A stretch of DNA of 64,000 nucleotides from Enterococcus hulanensis (GTDB lineage Bacteria; Bacillota; Bacilli; Lactobacillales; Enterococcaceae): NCBI RefSeq assembly GCF_005405485.1, contig NZ_BJED01000004.1, forward strand, positions 192,161 to 256,160, given 5' to 3'. The position numbers and the translations under genes are program-made. Positions 36,300 through 45,967 of the stretch are shown in pieces; position 1 is the stretch's first letter, and every line of letters starts with the position of its first letter. Below the pieces are notes generated by a model, which saw only the letters and a list, made by a program, of their open reading frames with translations, searched no databases and was not told the DNA's origin.

Positions 36300-36335
36300 A
36301 AAAGAAGCAAGCTCAGCCGCATTCACGACTGAGCT
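36300..36335 (-). terminator. Possible terminator after acetyltransferase
   Basis: Minus strand AGCTCAG / CTGAGCT stem with a 12-nt loop, then TGCTTCTTTTT. Short stem and imperfect tail. Confidence 0.5.
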
Positions 36336-36344
36336 CTGAGATAC

Positions 36345-36971
36345 TTAATCCATTAAATGGTCCACATCACCATTTTTCAAATAAGGGATTGCACGTTGAA
36401 TCTTTTCATAGGGCCAATCCCACCATTTGATTTGTTGTAATTTCTGAATCGTGTCCGCATCAAAACGGCGCTTGATCTCTTTTGCCGGCACTCCGCCAAC
36501 CACACTGTATGCTGGAACATCCTTCGTTACGACTGCCTTAGCACCGATGATTGCACCATCACCAATCGTAACACCGGACAAAATAGTCGCTTCATAACCG
36601 ATCCACACATCATTTCCGATCACGATATCGCCTTTATTGTCCCAAGCCGAAGTCACATGCTCCTTGTCCAACTGCCATTCTTCATAAAACAAAGGAAAGG
36701 TGTAGGTGGAAAGTGCAGACTGCCGATGATTGGCACTATTGAAAATAAAGGTTGCACCGCAGGCGATCGAACAAAACTTGCCAATGATCAGTTTATCTTG
36801 ATTAATCGGATACTGATACAGCACATTATTCTGCTCAAACTCTCGCGGATCGCTGCGAAAATCGTTGTAAATCGTATACTCTCCTATCGAAATATTCGAT
36901 CGCGTAATGGTCTCTTTTAAATAAACCGTTTCATAATCATTTCTTCTGGGATAAAGCTTTTTTGCTGGAAT
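36345..36971 (-). CDS. Vat/CatB-like xenobiotic O-acetyltransferase without a standard start codon
   Basis: Left-handed beta-helix acetyltransferase related to streptogramin (Vat) and type-B chloramphenicol acetyltransferases: [21 protein letters not shown] with catalytic His, [26 protein letters not shown] hexapeptide repeats (given here as consecutive turns) and [15 protein letters not shown]. Family homology begins at [16 protein letters not shown], so the natural length is about 208 residues, but no ATG, GTG or TTG occurs in that frame between a TGA and residue 50. The best site is ATT at 36971 with AAGGAG 9 nt upstream; otherwise only the C-terminal 159 residues from GTG at 36824 could be made. 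It may use a rare ATT start or have lost its start. Substrate unproven. Confidence 0.75.
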   Translation of the reverse strand: MPAKKLYPRRNDYETVYLKETITRSNISIGEYTIYNDFRSDPREFEQNNVLYQYPINQDKLIIGKFCSIACGATFIFNSANHRQSALSTYTFPLFYEEWQLDKEHVTSAWDNKGDIVIGNDVWIGYEATILSGVTIGDGAIIGAKAVVTKDVPAYSVVGGVPAKEIKRRFDADTIQKLQQIKWWDWPYEKIQRAIPYLKNGDVDHLMD

Positions 36972-37004
36972 AGTTTTTCACTCCTTATTAGTAAAAGAAA
37001 TTTT

Positions 37005-37043
37005 TCAGTCAACCATTCCAGCCAAAACAATACACCTCTTCAT
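37005..37043 (-). CDS. Possible 12-residue leader peptide of acetyltransferase gene
   Basis: ATG-started frame encoding MKRCIVLAGMVD then TGA, with AGGAG 9 nt upstream and an extended -10 TGTTATAAT (37064-37072, minus) before it. It ends 33 nt before the acetyltransferase start region and is in the same reading frame, separated by two TGA codons. Position recalls leader peptides of inducible chloramphenicol and macrolide resistance genes. It could instead be a chance frame or the remains of a longer N-terminus. Confidence 0.45.
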   Translation of the reverse strand: MKRCIVLAGMVD

Positions 37044-37063
37044 ATGATCACACTCCTAAATTA

Positions 37064-37072
37064 ATTATAACA
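37064..37072 (-). promoter_or_regulatory. Extended -10 promoter element of acetyltransferase gene
   Basis: TGTTATAAT on the minus strand, no good -35; about 20 nt before the leader-peptide SD. Confidence 0.55.
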
Positions 37073-37138
37073 TTTAGCAGAATTAAGCTTCTATTTTTCT
37101 TACCATTAAAAACTGCGAAAAGCTGAACTGATACGCGC

Positions 37139-37169
37139 AAAAAAACTCCAAGGATTTCTCCTTGGAGTT
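37139..37169 (-). terminator. nagB terminator
   Basis: Minus strand ACTCCAAGGA / TCCTTGGAGT with a four- to five-base loop and a TTTTTTT tail. Confidence 0.9.
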
Positions 37170-37182
37170 AGAATAGTAATTC

Positions 37183-37884
37183 TTATAATTTGCTTGCTGC
37201 ATCTTCGTCGATGATGACTGTTACATCATCATGGTTTTGTAGGATACTTGCAGGTACATCTGTCGTTACTGAGCCATTGATCATGTCTTTGATTGCATCA
37301 GCTTTATCTGTGCCGAAAGCCATCAGCAAGATTTTCTTGCTTTCCATGATTGAACCAATACCCATTGACAATGCACGAGTTGGAACATCTTCTACTTTAT
37401 CGAAGTTGCGTTTGTTTGCTTCGATGGTTGATTCAGTTAATTCAACTACGTGAGTTGTTACATCAAATGGTGTGCCTGGTTCGTTGAAGCCGATGTGGGC
37501 ATTGCGGCCGATTCCTAATACTTGCAAATCAATCGGATGATCAGCGATCACGCCGTCGTAACGTTTGCATTCAGCATCTAAATCTTCTGCTTTACCATTT
37601 GGTACGAATGTTTCTTTAAATGGTTTTTTGTTGAATAATTGATCGTTCATAAAGTAACGGTAGCTTTGTACATCGTCACCAGCTAATCCAACATATTCAT
37701 CTAAGTTTACAGAAGTCATATCTGAAAAATCTAAATCACTAGAAGTCATTTCTTTATATAAAGTTTCAGGTGTGCTGCCAGTTGCTAGTCCTAATACTTT
37801 TACGCCGTTTTCCATTCCATCTTTGATGATTTCAAATGCTTTTTTTCCGCCTTCGTTGGCATCTTTCACGCGAATTACTTTCAT
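37183..37884 (-). CDS. nagB: Glucosamine-6-phosphate deaminase
   Basis: Converts glucosamine-6-P to fructose-6-P and ammonia, linking amino-sugar use to glycolysis. [14 protein letters not shown] phosphate loop, NLDEYVGL with catalytic Asp, [14 protein letters not shown] with the catalytic His. 233 residues from ATG at 37884, AGGAG 9 nt upstream; the extra upstream codons overlap the operator. Short form without the C-terminal extension of E. coli NagB, usual for Firmicutes. Confidence 0.96.
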   Translation of the reverse strand: MKVIRVKDANEGGKKAFEIIKDGMENGVKVLGLATGSTPETLYKEMTSSDLDFSDMTSVNLDEYVGLAGDDVQSYRYFMNDQLFNKKPFKETFVPNGKAEDLDAECKRYDGVIADHPIDLQVLGIGRNAHIGFNEPGTPFDVTTHVVELTESTIEANKRNFDKVEDVPTRALSMGIGSIMESKKILLMAFGTDKADAIKDMINGSVTTDVPASILQNHDDVTVIIDEDAASKL

Positions 37885-37903
37885 GGGTAAACGCTCCTTT
37901 ATC

Positions 37904-37948
37904 AATTTGGTATACACCAATTTTAACACCCTTCAATCAGTTTTGCAA
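37904..37948 (-). promoter_or_regulatory. nagB promoter with NagR-type operator
   Basis: TTGCAA (37943-37948), 17 bp, TAAAAT (37920-37925) on the minus strand. Overlapping the -10 and transcription start is ATTGGTGTATACCAAAT (TTGGT / ACCAA arms, 37906-37919), which closely fits the GntR-family NagR/YvoA operator ATTGGTctagACCAAT. Induction by GlcN-6-P or GlcNAc-6-P is inferred. Confidence 0.8.
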
Positions 37949-38000
37949 CAACAAAGTCTGAATACCACAATTGATTTAGCTCTTTTTTTACACGCAAGTC

Positions 38001-38040
38001 AAAAAAATCTCCAGTACAGTTTTGCTGTACTAGAGATTAG
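38001..38040 (-). terminator. mtl operon terminator
   Basis: Minus strand AATCTCTAGTACAGC / GCTGTACTGGAGATT (one G-U) plus TTTTTTT, right after mtlD. Confidence 0.9.
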
Positions 38041-38046
38041 TGAAAT

Positions 38047-39186
38047 CTATTTTTGATATCTTGCAGAGATTTCCGCAATCAACTCATCATCTTGTAAATC
38101 GGTGATTTGTTGTATCACTTCTGCCGCTGATTTTTCTTTTAAGTATCCTTGCAGTTCGACACTTTGTTCATCGTTTGGATCATCGTATTTCAAAACCATC
38201 GCGACTACATCTACTAAATTCGTATAATCTAATCCACGATCCTTCAGTTCACGAATTGGACGGATAAAGCGTTCATCAAAACCTAACTTACGAATTGGCG
38301 TCCGCGCAACACGACTGATGCTATCTGAAATATATTTATTTTCGAAACGGCTGACGATCTTGTCGATATAAGCCAGATGCTTCGCTTGATCAAAATTCCA
38401 TTTATTGATCAAAAGGCTGCCGGTTTCACCAAGAACGGCACGAAGTTTTTCTAACACGCGTTCATCAGCGATTGCTTCATCGATGGTTTTGTAACCTTCA
38501 TAAGCCCCTGTGTATGCAACTGTCGCATGGCCAGTATTAACAGAAAACAGTTTTCGTTCGATATATGGTTCTAAATCTTCTACGTATTCCACGCCTTCGA
38601 GACGCAGCTCTTTATTTTTGCTTTGTGTTGCATCGATCACCCATTCACTGAAAGGTTCAACGGAAACGAACAGCGGATCTTCATGATGCTGGATCGGTAC
38701 AATACGATCGACTGCTGCATTGGGGAATCCGATGTATTGTTCCACATAGGCCTTATCTTCATCAGATAAGAAGCCTTGAACTTTTTCAAATAAGAATTGG
38801 CTGCCGCCGATCATATTTTCGCATGCCACCACATCCAATGGAGCTGTGTTGCCTTCACCGCGGCGTTTTTGAATTCCTTTGGCAATCAATTCCGCAATAA
38901 ATGGTAAGATATTTGGACCAATCGCTGTCGTCACGATATCCGCCTTGCTGACTGAATCAATTACCGCTTCCGGATTGGTTTGATTGTTAAGTCCATCCAC
39001 GTTTGAAACATGGATTTCTTGTTGACTTTCATCCGCTAACTGAATCGTATATTCGTTTCGTTCATTCAAAGCATTGATGATCGTTTCATTGATATCGACA
39101 AAATCGATTGAAAAACCATTTTTTTCTAAAATTTCTCCGATAAATCCGCGGCCTATGTTTCCTGCACCAAAGTGTGTTGCTTGCAT
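38047..39186 (-). CDS. mtlD: Mannitol-1-phosphate 5-dehydrogenase
   Basis: Oxidises mannitol-1-P to fructose-6-P with NAD+. N-terminal [16 protein letters not shown]ossmann motif and C-terminal dehydrogenase domain with [17 protein letters not shown] and [10 protein letters not shown]. 379 residues. One nt after mtlF; last gene of the mannitol operon. Confidence 0.97.
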   Translation of the reverse strand: MQATHFGAGNIGRGFIGEILEKNGFSIDFVDINETIINALNERNEYTIQLADESQQEIHVSNVDGLNNQTNPEAVIDSVSKADIVTTAIGPNILPFIAELIAKGIQKRRGEGNTAPLDVVACENMIGGSQFLFEKVQGFLSDEDKAYVEQYIGFPNAAVDRIVPIQHHEDPLFVSVEPFSEWVIDATQSKNKELRLEGVEYVEDLEPYIERKLFSVNTGHATVAYTGAYEGYKTIDEAIADERVLEKLRAVLGETGSLLINKWNFDQAKHLAYIDKIVSRFENKYISDSISRVARTPIRKLGFDERFIRPIRELKDRGLDYTNLVDVVAMVLKYDDPNDEQSVELQGYLKEKSAAEVIQQITDLQDDELIAEISARYQK

Positions 39187-39187
39187 C

Positions 39188-39625
39188 CTATTCTACCTCC
39201 TGAAGATAGCCAATGACTTCTTCTTTTGTTTTTGCATCTGCTAGTTTAACGACATTTTCAACATCCGAACAAAAGATCGCGATTTTTTGTAGGATATCTA
39301 AATGCTCGTTCTCGATCCCAGCGATTCCAAATAGTACCATCGCCACATCTTCCGTATCATCTTTACCAAAGTGAACGCCCGTTGGGACTTGAATCACTGA
39401 AATACCACTTTTTTTCACATAGCGTTTCGCTTCATCGGTTCCATGAGGGATCGCGATAAAGTTTCCCATGTAAACGGAAACCAACTCATTTCTTTCGATC
39501 ATGGCATCGATATAGCCTTCTTCCACACAACCGGCATCTACTAGCAGCTGTCCGCTCGCGCGAATTGCCTCTTCCTTGTTTGCATATTCCTGGTCTAACA
39601 AAATCATTTCTGGCTGTAATTCCAT
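39188..39625 (-). CDS. mtlF: Mannitol PTS EIIA component
   Basis: 145-residue cytoplasmic EIIA of the fructose-mannitol family. Phospho-His in [19 protein letters not shown] (His near 63). Start at 39625 has GGGGGGA upstream; the 19 codons before it overlap the end of mtlR and have no SD. Passes phosphate from HPr to the MtlA IIB domain, and to MtlR for regulation. Confidence 0.95.
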   Translation of the reverse strand: MELQPEMILLDQEYANKEEAIRASGQLLVDAGCVEEGYIDAMIERNELVSVYMGNFIAIPHGTDEAKRYVKKSGISVIQVPTGVHFGKDDTEDVAMVLFGIAGIENEHLDILQKIAIFCSDVENVVKLADAKTKEEVIGYLQEVE

Positions 39626-39656
39626 TTTAATTCCCCCCGATTTTTTTATGCTATCG

Positions 39657-41708
39657 CTAATTTTCTCGAATCTCTTTGACAAATAACGAACTCAACAATT
39701 GATAAATGATCTCTTTGTTGCCAAATTTGTAGATTTCAGTATTCAGATCACTTTCGATTACTGAGCTGCTGATTTTTCCTAACAGACTTTGCTGACTTTC
39801 CGGCATTGGATCAGGAGCTAAAAGCAACAGTACTCGTGTTAATTCAATGCTTTTCTTGTCCATTCCTTGAATCAAAAATTTTTGGTCTAAGTCATAAATG
39901 GTAAATAATGGTTCTTTGACATGTACATCCGCGCAATGGAACAAGGCAAAGTTCGTGTTCGGAACACCGATTGGTGCGACTAAGTAACGTTTGATTACTT
40001 TATTTGTCACGATCTTTGCATCAGAAACGATCGTGCCCTGCAACTGATCAATAATCTCTTCTAGTGTCAGCTCAATCGTTTCTTGCGCTTGGACCTGCTT
40101 CACATCAAAGTTCTGCAATAAATTATTGGCTATCCGCATCGTCTCATAGATCTCATCAAAGGCTTCGCTGGGCTCTTGTTCCGGCTCATCGATTATTTCG
40201 TTGACCTTCTCAGGATGCAGCGTTTGAATGTATTCTTTGATTTCTTTGATCTCATCATCTAATAAAAGCGGCGAAATCACCTTGTAAGGTAAGTTGAACC
40301 CCGGTAAAAAGACCGTCGCTAAAATCAAATCATAACTTTTATAATCCAATTGATTCATCTCAGAAATCTTCGCGACCTGCACTTTTTCAATCTCATTCAA
40401 ATACTTATGAATCCGACTTTCTAAAATCCGCGCCGTACCGATTCCGCTGGAACACAACACTAAAGCCGATAACGCCCGACTGCTTGGGTGGCGTTCCAAT
40501 GATGTCGCGAAATGAATCACCACATAGCCTAATTCATCGGCCGTGAATTGATGATCTGGAAAAACAACCGCCAATTCTTCGATAATCGCTGCCGTTAAAT
40601 CCTGATATTTATCACGAATTTTTTGCAGCAGCGGATTATTTGCTCCTTGAATAACCGTTAGATTCCGCTTCAAAGCTGCAGACATATGAGCGGACAAGTC
40701 ATTAAAGAGCTGTTCATCCTTACGAAAATCGATCCCCATTCTTTCTGAAACTAAGCGAATCAATTCTTTGATCTTATAGGAAAGCTCCACATCAAAACTA
40801 TCAATAAAGATATTTTGCGGCTTCTTGTAATTCACACCTTCCAGCTGAAAAGCAAAGAAGCGAACTTCCTGCGGCGGAATCGATTTTTTGATGGTTGTTG
40901 CTACCTTGATCATAATTTGACTGGCGATCTGCATGCTTTCAGGTTTGGCTTTATTTTCCTGCTCGACCTCTACAAAACGATCCTGCGCCATTCGATCAAT
41001 CGACAAAGCCAGCAAAATCAAGACTCGCTGCAATTGATTGTCGGTAACTTGCTCGAAGGCTTGTTGAGAAACCTGTTCAAAGATCGTCCGTGCCAGTCGC
41101 AAACTTGAACGACTTAATAAATTCAAAAAGAAGTTATCCGTAGTTGTCGTCTCATCATCCAATGAATCAATAAACTGGAAGAAGTCAAATTCACTCACAC
41201 CGTTATAAATCAAATTACTTAATAATTGCCGACGCTGTTTTTCCCGCCCAGCAATACGAATGCCTCGGCCTTTCAATCGCTGCAGCTCTAATCGGTAATC
41301 GATCAAGCTTTTTTCGATCGTCGCCAAGTCCGAAGTAATTGTCGCCGGACTAACTTTAAAATCAATCGCCAAGCCTTCGATTGTCTCTTCCTCATCCATC
41401 AACAGCAAGGAACAAACAATCGCGCTTTGACGCTGAACGTTATCCGTAAACAGCTCCGCCTGTTTTTCACCTAATTGCTGCTGCAGACGTTCCAGATTTA
41501 AAGTTTCCCCCACGATCCGATAACCTTCGCCGCGAGGTTTAATAATCTGGATATCCTGCGACTTGATCGTTTTTTCAATACTTGAAATTTCGCGATAGAC
41601 TGTCCGTTTGCTGACCTGTAAAATATCTTGCAATTCCTCCGGCGTGATGCCGTTAGGATAATCTAATAAAAGGGAAAGTATCTTTTTTTCGCGAATCGAA
41701 AAATACAC
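39657..41708 (-). CDS. mtlR: Mannitol operon activator MtlR
   Basis: 683-residue BglG/LicR-type activator: two N-terminal HTH domains ([18 protein letters not shown]; residues about 85-170), two PRDs, an EIIB-like domain with [17 protein letters not shown] (Cys near 426), and a C-terminal EIIA-like domain with [12 protein letters not shown] components phosphorylate these to sense mannitol flux and glucose. Position between mtlA and mtlF is usual in lactic acid bacteria. Confidence 0.94.
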   Translation of the reverse strand: MYFSIREKKILSLLLDYPNGITPEELQDILQVSKRTVYREISSIEKTIKSQDIQIIKPRGEGYRIVGETLNLERLQQQLGEKQAELFTDNVQRQSAIVCSLLLMDEEETIEGLAIDFKVSPATITSDLATIEKSLIDYRLELQRLKGRGIRIAGREKQRRQLLSNLIYNGVSEFDFFQFIDSLDDETTTTDNFFLNLLSRSSLRLARTIFEQVSQQAFEQVTDNQLQRVLILLALSIDRMAQDRFVEVEQENKAKPESMQIASQIMIKVATTIKKSIPPQEVRFFAFQLEGVNYKKPQNIFIDSFDVELSYKIKELIRLVSERMGIDFRKDEQLFNDLSAHMSAALKRNLTVIQGANNPLLQKIRDKYQDLTAAIIEELAVVFPDHQFTADELGYVVIHFATSLERHPSSRALSALVLCSSGIGTARILESRIHKYLNEIEKVQVAKISEMNQLDYKSYDLILATVFLPGFNLPYKVISPLLLDDEIKEIKEYIQTLHPEKVNEIIDEPEQEPSEAFDEIYETMRIANNLLQNFDVKQVQAQETIELTLEEIIDQLQGTIVSDAKIVTNKVIKRYLVAPIGVPNTNFALFHCADVHVKEPLFTIYDLDQKFLIQGMDKKSIELTRVLLLLAPDPMPESQQSLLGKISSSVIESDLNTEIYKFGNKEIIYQLLSSLFVKEIREN

Positions 41709-41736
41709 AATATCTCCTCCAATAATTTCAAAAGGG

Positions 41737-41765
41737 TAAAAGCAGTGAGAATCCCCACTGCTTTA
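41737..41765 (-). terminator. Weak terminator between mtlA and mtlR
   Basis: Minus strand AAAGCAGTG / CACTGCTTT stem with an 8-9 nt loop and TTTTACCCTTTT. Probably partial, reducing expression of the downstream regulator. Confidence 0.65.
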
Positions 41766-41795
41766 AGAGTAATACGATTCTGTATAAAAGACTAC

Positions 41796-43556
41796 TTATT
41801 TCCTTAAGTTTTGAATGACTTTGTCATATTTTTCCGAAGCAACCAAGTCGGACAATGGCACATGTGTGGCACTTGGCGCCTGTTGTTCTGCTTTGACCGT
41901 TTCGTCATTGTTGGTAATGACCAAAGCGCTTGTTTCATCTTTCAACGAACTGATTGGTTCAACCGTTACCGGATAAGTCAAATTATTATCTTTCAATAGT
42001 TTTTTCAAGATCGTTGCGCCCATATTAGCTGAGCCCTTCACTTGGTCGAATCCAAAGATAATGTGATCGATTTTCGAATAATCGGCTACGCCTTCTACCA
42101 CATCATCAGTCAGCGGCTTTTTTTCGCTGTCACCAGAAGCAGGTTCAGCAGATAGACGATCGACGATTTCATCATAGCGTGGTGAATTCATGAAGTTTTC
42201 TACCTGAACGAAGGTTGCACTTGGCGCTTTTTGTGAAGCGCGATCATGCAATTCTTCTTGGGTTACGATCAACGCATTTGGATCGTCACTCAAGTTATTG
42301 ATCGCCGAGTTTGAAACTGGTAATGATAAGCCAGCTTTTTTCACTTTATCACGTAATACAGAAGCTCCCATCGCGCTTGATCCCATACCAGCATCACAAG
42401 CAAAAATTATCTTGTTGATGTTGCCGAACATTTCTTGGTTTTCAGCTGTCATTGCGTTTTGACCTTTACTTTGTGCTTTCGCATCTGCCATTGCTGCTTG
42501 ATTTGCTGCTAAATCATCTTCTTCACTGTTGTCTGATTTAATAATAATCATTGCAACTAAGAATGACACAACACAACCAACGATGATCCCTGCTAGGTTA
42601 GCTAAGATAGCGTCTGGCGGAGTCATAGCCATGATCGCGATAATCGAACCTGGAGAAGCGGCTGCTCGTAAACCTGCACCTAACAATTGGAATGTAAATG
42701 TTCCGGCAACCCCACCGGCCATAACAGCTAGGAATAAAAGAGGTTTCATCATTACATATGGGAAGTAAATTTCATGGATCCCACCTAAGAACTGGATAAT
42801 GATCGCACCTGGTGCAGAAGATTTCGCCGCACCTTTACCAAACAAGGTGAAGGCTAATAAGATTCCTAATCCTGGTCCAGGGTTAGACTCTAGCAAGAAT
42901 AGAACTGATTTTCCAGCCTCTGCTGCTTGCTCAATTCCAAGCGGCGTCAAAATCCCGTGATTGATTGCATTGTTTAAGAACAAAATTTTTGCCGGTTCAA
43001 TAAAGATATTTGCTAATGGCAATAAATGCATGTTGATAATTGATTCAACACCTGCGGCCATCAAATTCGTTAATGACTCAACAACTGGTCCAATCGCATA
43101 AAATCCTAACACTGCAAGAGCAAAACCAATCAACCCAGATGAGAAGTTATTGACTAACATTTCAAATCCGGCTTTGATCTTCGTTTGGAAAGCGTCATCA
43201 AATTTCTTGATACACCATCCACCCAAAGGACCCATCATCATGGCCCCGATAAACATTGGCACATCCGATCCTACAATAACACCCATCGCAGCGATCGCCC
43301 CGACTACTGCACCACGTTGTCCATGCACCATGCTACCACCTGTATAAGCGATTAATAATGGCAATAAGTAAGAAAGCATCGGTCCGACTAATGTGGCAAG
43401 TGCTTCATTTGGAACATATCCATCCGGGATAAACAGAGCAGTGATAACACCCCAAGCGATAAAGCCTCCAATATTTGGCATAACCATCCCTGACAGATGA
43501 CTTCCGAGACGCTGGACTTTTGCCTTAAGTCCACCCTTTTGTCCAGTAGCTTCCAT
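41796..43556 (-). CDS. mtlA: Mannitol PTS EIICB with extra degenerate IIB domain
   Basis: Mannitol permease. The IIC membrane part covers residues about 1-340 (HLSGMVMPNIGGFIAWG; GGIHEIYFPYV near 265). A IIB domain follows at about 380-470 with phospho-Cys387 in FACDAGMGSSAMGAS. A second IIB-like domain, about 495-586, repeats the same pattern (FGFDQVKGSANMGAT ... QQAPSATHVPLSDL) but has Phe503 where the Cys should be, so it cannot carry phosphate. AGGAGG 9 nt before ATG. First gene of mtlARFD, behind a cre site. Confidence 0.95.
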   Translation of the reverse strand: MEATGQKGGLKAKVQRLGSHLSGMVMPNIGGFIAWGVITALFIPDGYVPNEALATLVGPMLSYLLPLLIAYTGGSMVHGQRGAVVGAIAAMGVIVGSDVPMFIGAMMMGPLGGWCIKKFDDAFQTKIKAGFEMLVNNFSSGLIGFALAVLGFYAIGPVVESLTNLMAAGVESIINMHLLPLANIFIEPAKILFLNNAINHGILTPLGIEQAAEAGKSVLFLLESNPGPGLGILLAFTLFGKGAAKSSAPGAIIIQFLGGIHEIYFPYVMMKPLLFLAVMAGGVAGTFTFQLLGAGLRAAASPGSIIAIMAMTPPDAILANLAGIIVGCVVSFLVAMIIIKSDNSEEDDLAANQAAMADAKAQSKGQNAMTAENQEMFGNINKIIFACDAGMGSSAMGASVLRDKVKKAGLSLPVSNSAINNLSDDPNALIVTQEELHDRASQKAPSATFVQVENFMNSPRYDEIVDRLSAEPASGDSEKKPLTDDVVEGVADYSKIDHIIFGFDQVKGSANMGATILKKLLKDNNLTYPVTVEPISSLKDETSALVITNNDETVKAEQQAPSATHVPLSDLVASEKYDKVIQNLRK

Positions 43557-43588
43557 TTTCTTTTTCCTCCTTCAGAAATAATCTAAAA

Positions 43589-43636
43589 TGATTTCGTTTA
43601 CATATTTATCATATATCCTGAGGTATCCGCTTTCAA
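43589..43636 (-). promoter_or_regulatory. mtl promoter and cre site
   Basis: TTGAAA (43631-43636), 17 bp, TATGAT (43608-43613) on the minus strand. Immediately downstream ATGTAAACGAAATCA (43589-43603) fits the cre consensus WTGNAANCGNWNNCW at every position, so CcpA repression by glucose is expected. Confidence 0.85.
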
Positions 43637-43680
43637 TGAAATGTAGATAGAGCTTTGGCACAGAAGTTTGTGCCAAAAAT

Positions 43681-43711
43681 AAAAAGCCGTTCATCTCAAA
43701 GATAAACGACT
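43681..43711 (-). terminator. Terminator after manO
   Basis: Minus strand AGTCGTTTATCT / AGATGAACGGCT (two G-U pairs) with a TTG loop and TTTTTATTTTT tail. Confidence 0.8.
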
Positions 43712-43716
43712 CTTCT

Positions 43717-44088
43717 TTACTTATTGAGTTTGTTGCGAACACCACGTTTAATGACATCAAAAAATCCTAGCGATCTAACCATATGATCTGGGTCTACATA
43801 CTCACGAATTGCTCGCAATACTTTTTTCGGCTCTTTTGATGCAAAAGAATACGTTCCATTCTTTTTTGTTTGTATTGCATAACGCGGAATCCATTTTCCC
43901 TTAAAAACAACAGAAGCGATAACATAATCCACTTCTTCCCAAGGAACTTGAACAAATTTTCGAGCATCACGATTATTGAAAAATTCAAACCCTTTGTCAC
44001 CGATCATGATCTTGCCGTAATCAGCCACACCTAAGTACGAGGTAGCATCGATCGTCAAATCGACCTTTGTATTGATTGATTGAACCAT
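43717..44088 (-). CDS. manO: DUF956 protein (ManO-like)
   Basis: 123-residue soluble protein of the DUF956 family, almost always found beside mannose-type PTS operons in lactic acid bacteria. Conserved parts: TSYLGVADYGKIMIGDKGFEFFN, WEEVDYVIASV and the RYAIQTKKNGTYSFASK strand (each under 20 residues here in parts). Fold resembles a PH-like domain; function unknown, with a role in PTS control inferred from linkage. It follows manZ but has its own promoter after the manXYZ terminator. Confidence 0.88.
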   Translation of the reverse strand: MVQSINTKVDLTIDATSYLGVADYGKIMIGDKGFEFFNNRDARKFVQVPWEEVDYVIASVVFKGKWIPRYAIQTKKNGTYSFASKEPKKVLRAIREYVDPDHMVRSLGFFDVIKRGVRNKLNK

Positions 44089-44126
44089 TAGACCTACTCC
44101 ATTTCCATATATGTATCTGTTAAACT

Positions 44127-44155
44127 ATTATACTTATTTTACTCTTATTAAGCAA
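44127..44155 (-). promoter_or_regulatory. manO promoter
   Basis: TTGCTT (44150-44155), 17 bp, perfect TATAAT (44127-44132) on the minus strand; the -35 lies in the T tail of the upstream terminator. Confidence 0.6.
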
Positions 44156-44183
44156 AAAATGCTCGGGCAAGCCCGAGCATTTC
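44153..44183 (-). terminator. Mannose PTS operon terminator
   Basis: Minus strand ATGCTCGGGC / GCCCGAGCAT perfect 10-bp stem, tiny TT loop, TTTTTT tail. Confidence 0.93.
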
Positions 44184-44197
44184 AATGATTGACTTTC

Positions 44198-45109
44198 TTA
44201 CATAATACCTAATACGTGTAAGCCAACACCGACTACGAACAAACCAAGAATGATGACAATTGGAGAAACTTTTTTCTTCAATAACCACATGCAAAGTAAT
44301 GTCAATAGTAATGCAGCAAGACCAGGAATCAATTGATCCAAGTTGTCTTGTAAAGTAGTAACTTTTGAACTATCTAAAGCAAGTCCAGATGCTTGTTGTG
44401 ACAAGGCATCTTTGATTCCTTGTGCTCCAGCAGGTAATTTATCCCATTCGATATAAGCACCTTTATCCAACTTAACAGTAGAAACAACTGGAGTGAACTT
44501 CACGTTTACCCAACGCTGTACCAAGGCTCCCAGTACGAACATACCTAGGATAGATGCACCTTTAGTAACTTTTTGCAATAAACCACCTGAAAGGTCATCA
44601 GTGATTTTAGACCCAGCACGGTAGCCAAATTCTTGTGTATACCACATAAATGCCCAACGGATAATATTCCAAGCTAGGAAGAAAATGATTGGTCCCAAGA
44701 TGTTTCCAGCCATTGCTAGAGAAGCCCCTAAGGCACCTAACATTGGACGTACAGTAAACCAGAAGACTGGGTCACCAACACCGGCTAAAGGTCCCATCAT
44801 ACCAACCTTAACCCCTTGGATTGCTACATCATCAACAGGTGCACCATTGGCACGTTCTTCTTCAAGCGCTAATGTTACCCCAATGATTGGTGAAGCGATA
44901 TATGGGTGAGTATTAAAGAATTCCAAGTGACGTTGCATTGCCAATATACGGTCTTCTTTAGTTTTGTATAATTTTTTGATTGCTGGCATCATTGCATAAC
45001 ACCAACCGCCATTCTGCATACGTTCATAGTTCCAAGAACCTTGAATGAAGGTAGAACGCCATGCAACGGCTAAACGATCTTTTTTACTTAATTCGATTTT
45101 TTCTGCCAT
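44198..45109 (-). CDS. manZ: Mannose-family PTS EIID
   Basis: Membrane subunit EIID, 303 residues, with the cytoplasmic N-terminal domain (RSTFIQGSWNYERMQNGGW) and the GPLAGVGDPVFWFTVRPM signature near 120; membrane helices at the C-terminal end. With ManY it forms the sugar channel. In enterococci, Listeria and lactococci this pair is also the receptor for class IIa bacteriocins; the extracellular insert around residues 215-265 is where such binding is mapped. 21 nt after manY. Confidence 0.95.
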   Translation of the reverse strand: MAEKIELSKKDRLAVAWRSTFIQGSWNYERMQNGGWCYAMMPAIKKLYKTKEDRILAMQRHLEFFNTHPYIASPIIGVTLALEEERANGAPVDDVAIQGVKVGMMGPLAGVGDPVFWFTVRPMLGALGASLAMAGNILGPIIFFLAWNIIRWAFMWYTQEFGYRAGSKITDDLSGGLLQKVTKGASILGMFVLGALVQRWVNVKFTPVVSTVKLDKGAYIEWDKLPAGAQGIKDALSQQASGLALDSSKVTTLQDNLDQLIPGLAALLLTLLCMWLLKKKVSPIVIILGLFVVGVGLHVLGIM

Positions 45110-45130
45110 TTTATTTCTCCTCCTTCAAGA

Positions 45131-45934
45131 TTAATAGTCATTCAAAATGTCGCCTAGTGGGTCGCCAGTATTGCTTCCGCCACCATTTGATGAGCCACCT
45201 GAACTATCTTGTAAGTTCAAGTAAATCAATGCGAATGCAACTGCGATAACACCAAGTGCGATCAATGTTAATTGAGAGATAGCCGCAACAGCAAAACCAA
45301 TTGCGAAGAAAGGCCATACTTCTTTTGTAGCCATCATGTTGATAACCATTGCATAACCAACGGCAACAACCATACCACCACCGATAGCCATACCATCTGT
45401 TAACCATGCAGGCATTGATTCTAAGAATCCGCGTACAGTGTCAGCAGGGATAACTAATAGTGCACCAGCTGGAATTGCGATACGAACACCTTGCATACAT
45501 ACAGCAATGATGTGCCACATTTCAACTTTGCGCATTTCACCTTTTTCAGCAGCAGCATCCATAAAGTGAACGATTGGCACAGCCAAAGTACGAACGATCA
45601 TTGTTAAGAACAATCCAGCTACTGCTAAAGGAACAGCGATTGCGATAGCTGAAGAAACACCTTTAACTCCTTGACCACCTAAAACTAAAATAATTGCAGA
45701 TGCAACAGATGCCAATGCAGCATCCGGTGCTACGGCAGCCCCGATGTTTGCCCAACCTAAGGCGATCATTTGAAGTGAGCCGCCAAGGACGATCCCAGCT
45801 TCTAAATTACCGGTTACTAAACCAATTAATGTACATGCTACTAGCGGTTGGTGGAATTGGAATTCATCCAAGATCCCTTCCATACCTGCTAGAAAGGCAA
45901 CGATTACTACTAATACCATTGAAATACCAGACAT
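45131..45934 (-). CDS. manY: Mannose-family PTS EIIC
   Basis: 267-residue membrane subunit with many helices; GGSLQMIALGWANIGAAVAPDAALASV in parts is the family signature (about residues 50-76). A Gly/Ser/Asn-rich tail (SSGGSSNGGGSNTGD) ends the protein. Forms the translocation unit with ManZ. AGGAGG before ATG; 33 nt after manX. Confidence 0.95.
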   Translation of the reverse strand: MSGISMVLVVIVAFLAGMEGILDEFQFHQPLVACTLIGLVTGNLEAGIVLGGSLQMIALGWANIGAAVAPDAALASVASAIILVLGGQGVKGVSSAIAIAVPLAVAGLFLTMIVRTLAVPIVHFMDAAAEKGEMRKVEMWHIIAVCMQGVRIAIPAGALLVIPADTVRGFLESMPAWLTDGMAIGGGMVVAVGYAMVINMMATKEVWPFFAIGFAVAAISQLTLIALGVIAVAFALIYLNLQDSSGGSSNGGGSNTGDPLGDILNDY

Positions 45935-45967
45935 TATAAGCCCTCCTATTTAAGTTAATTATGTTGC

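Noticed and set aside
43572..43760. 62-residue minus-strand frame between mtlA and manO
   Set aside because: It overlaps the mtl promoter, cre site, manO terminator and manO end; no SD and no homology seen.
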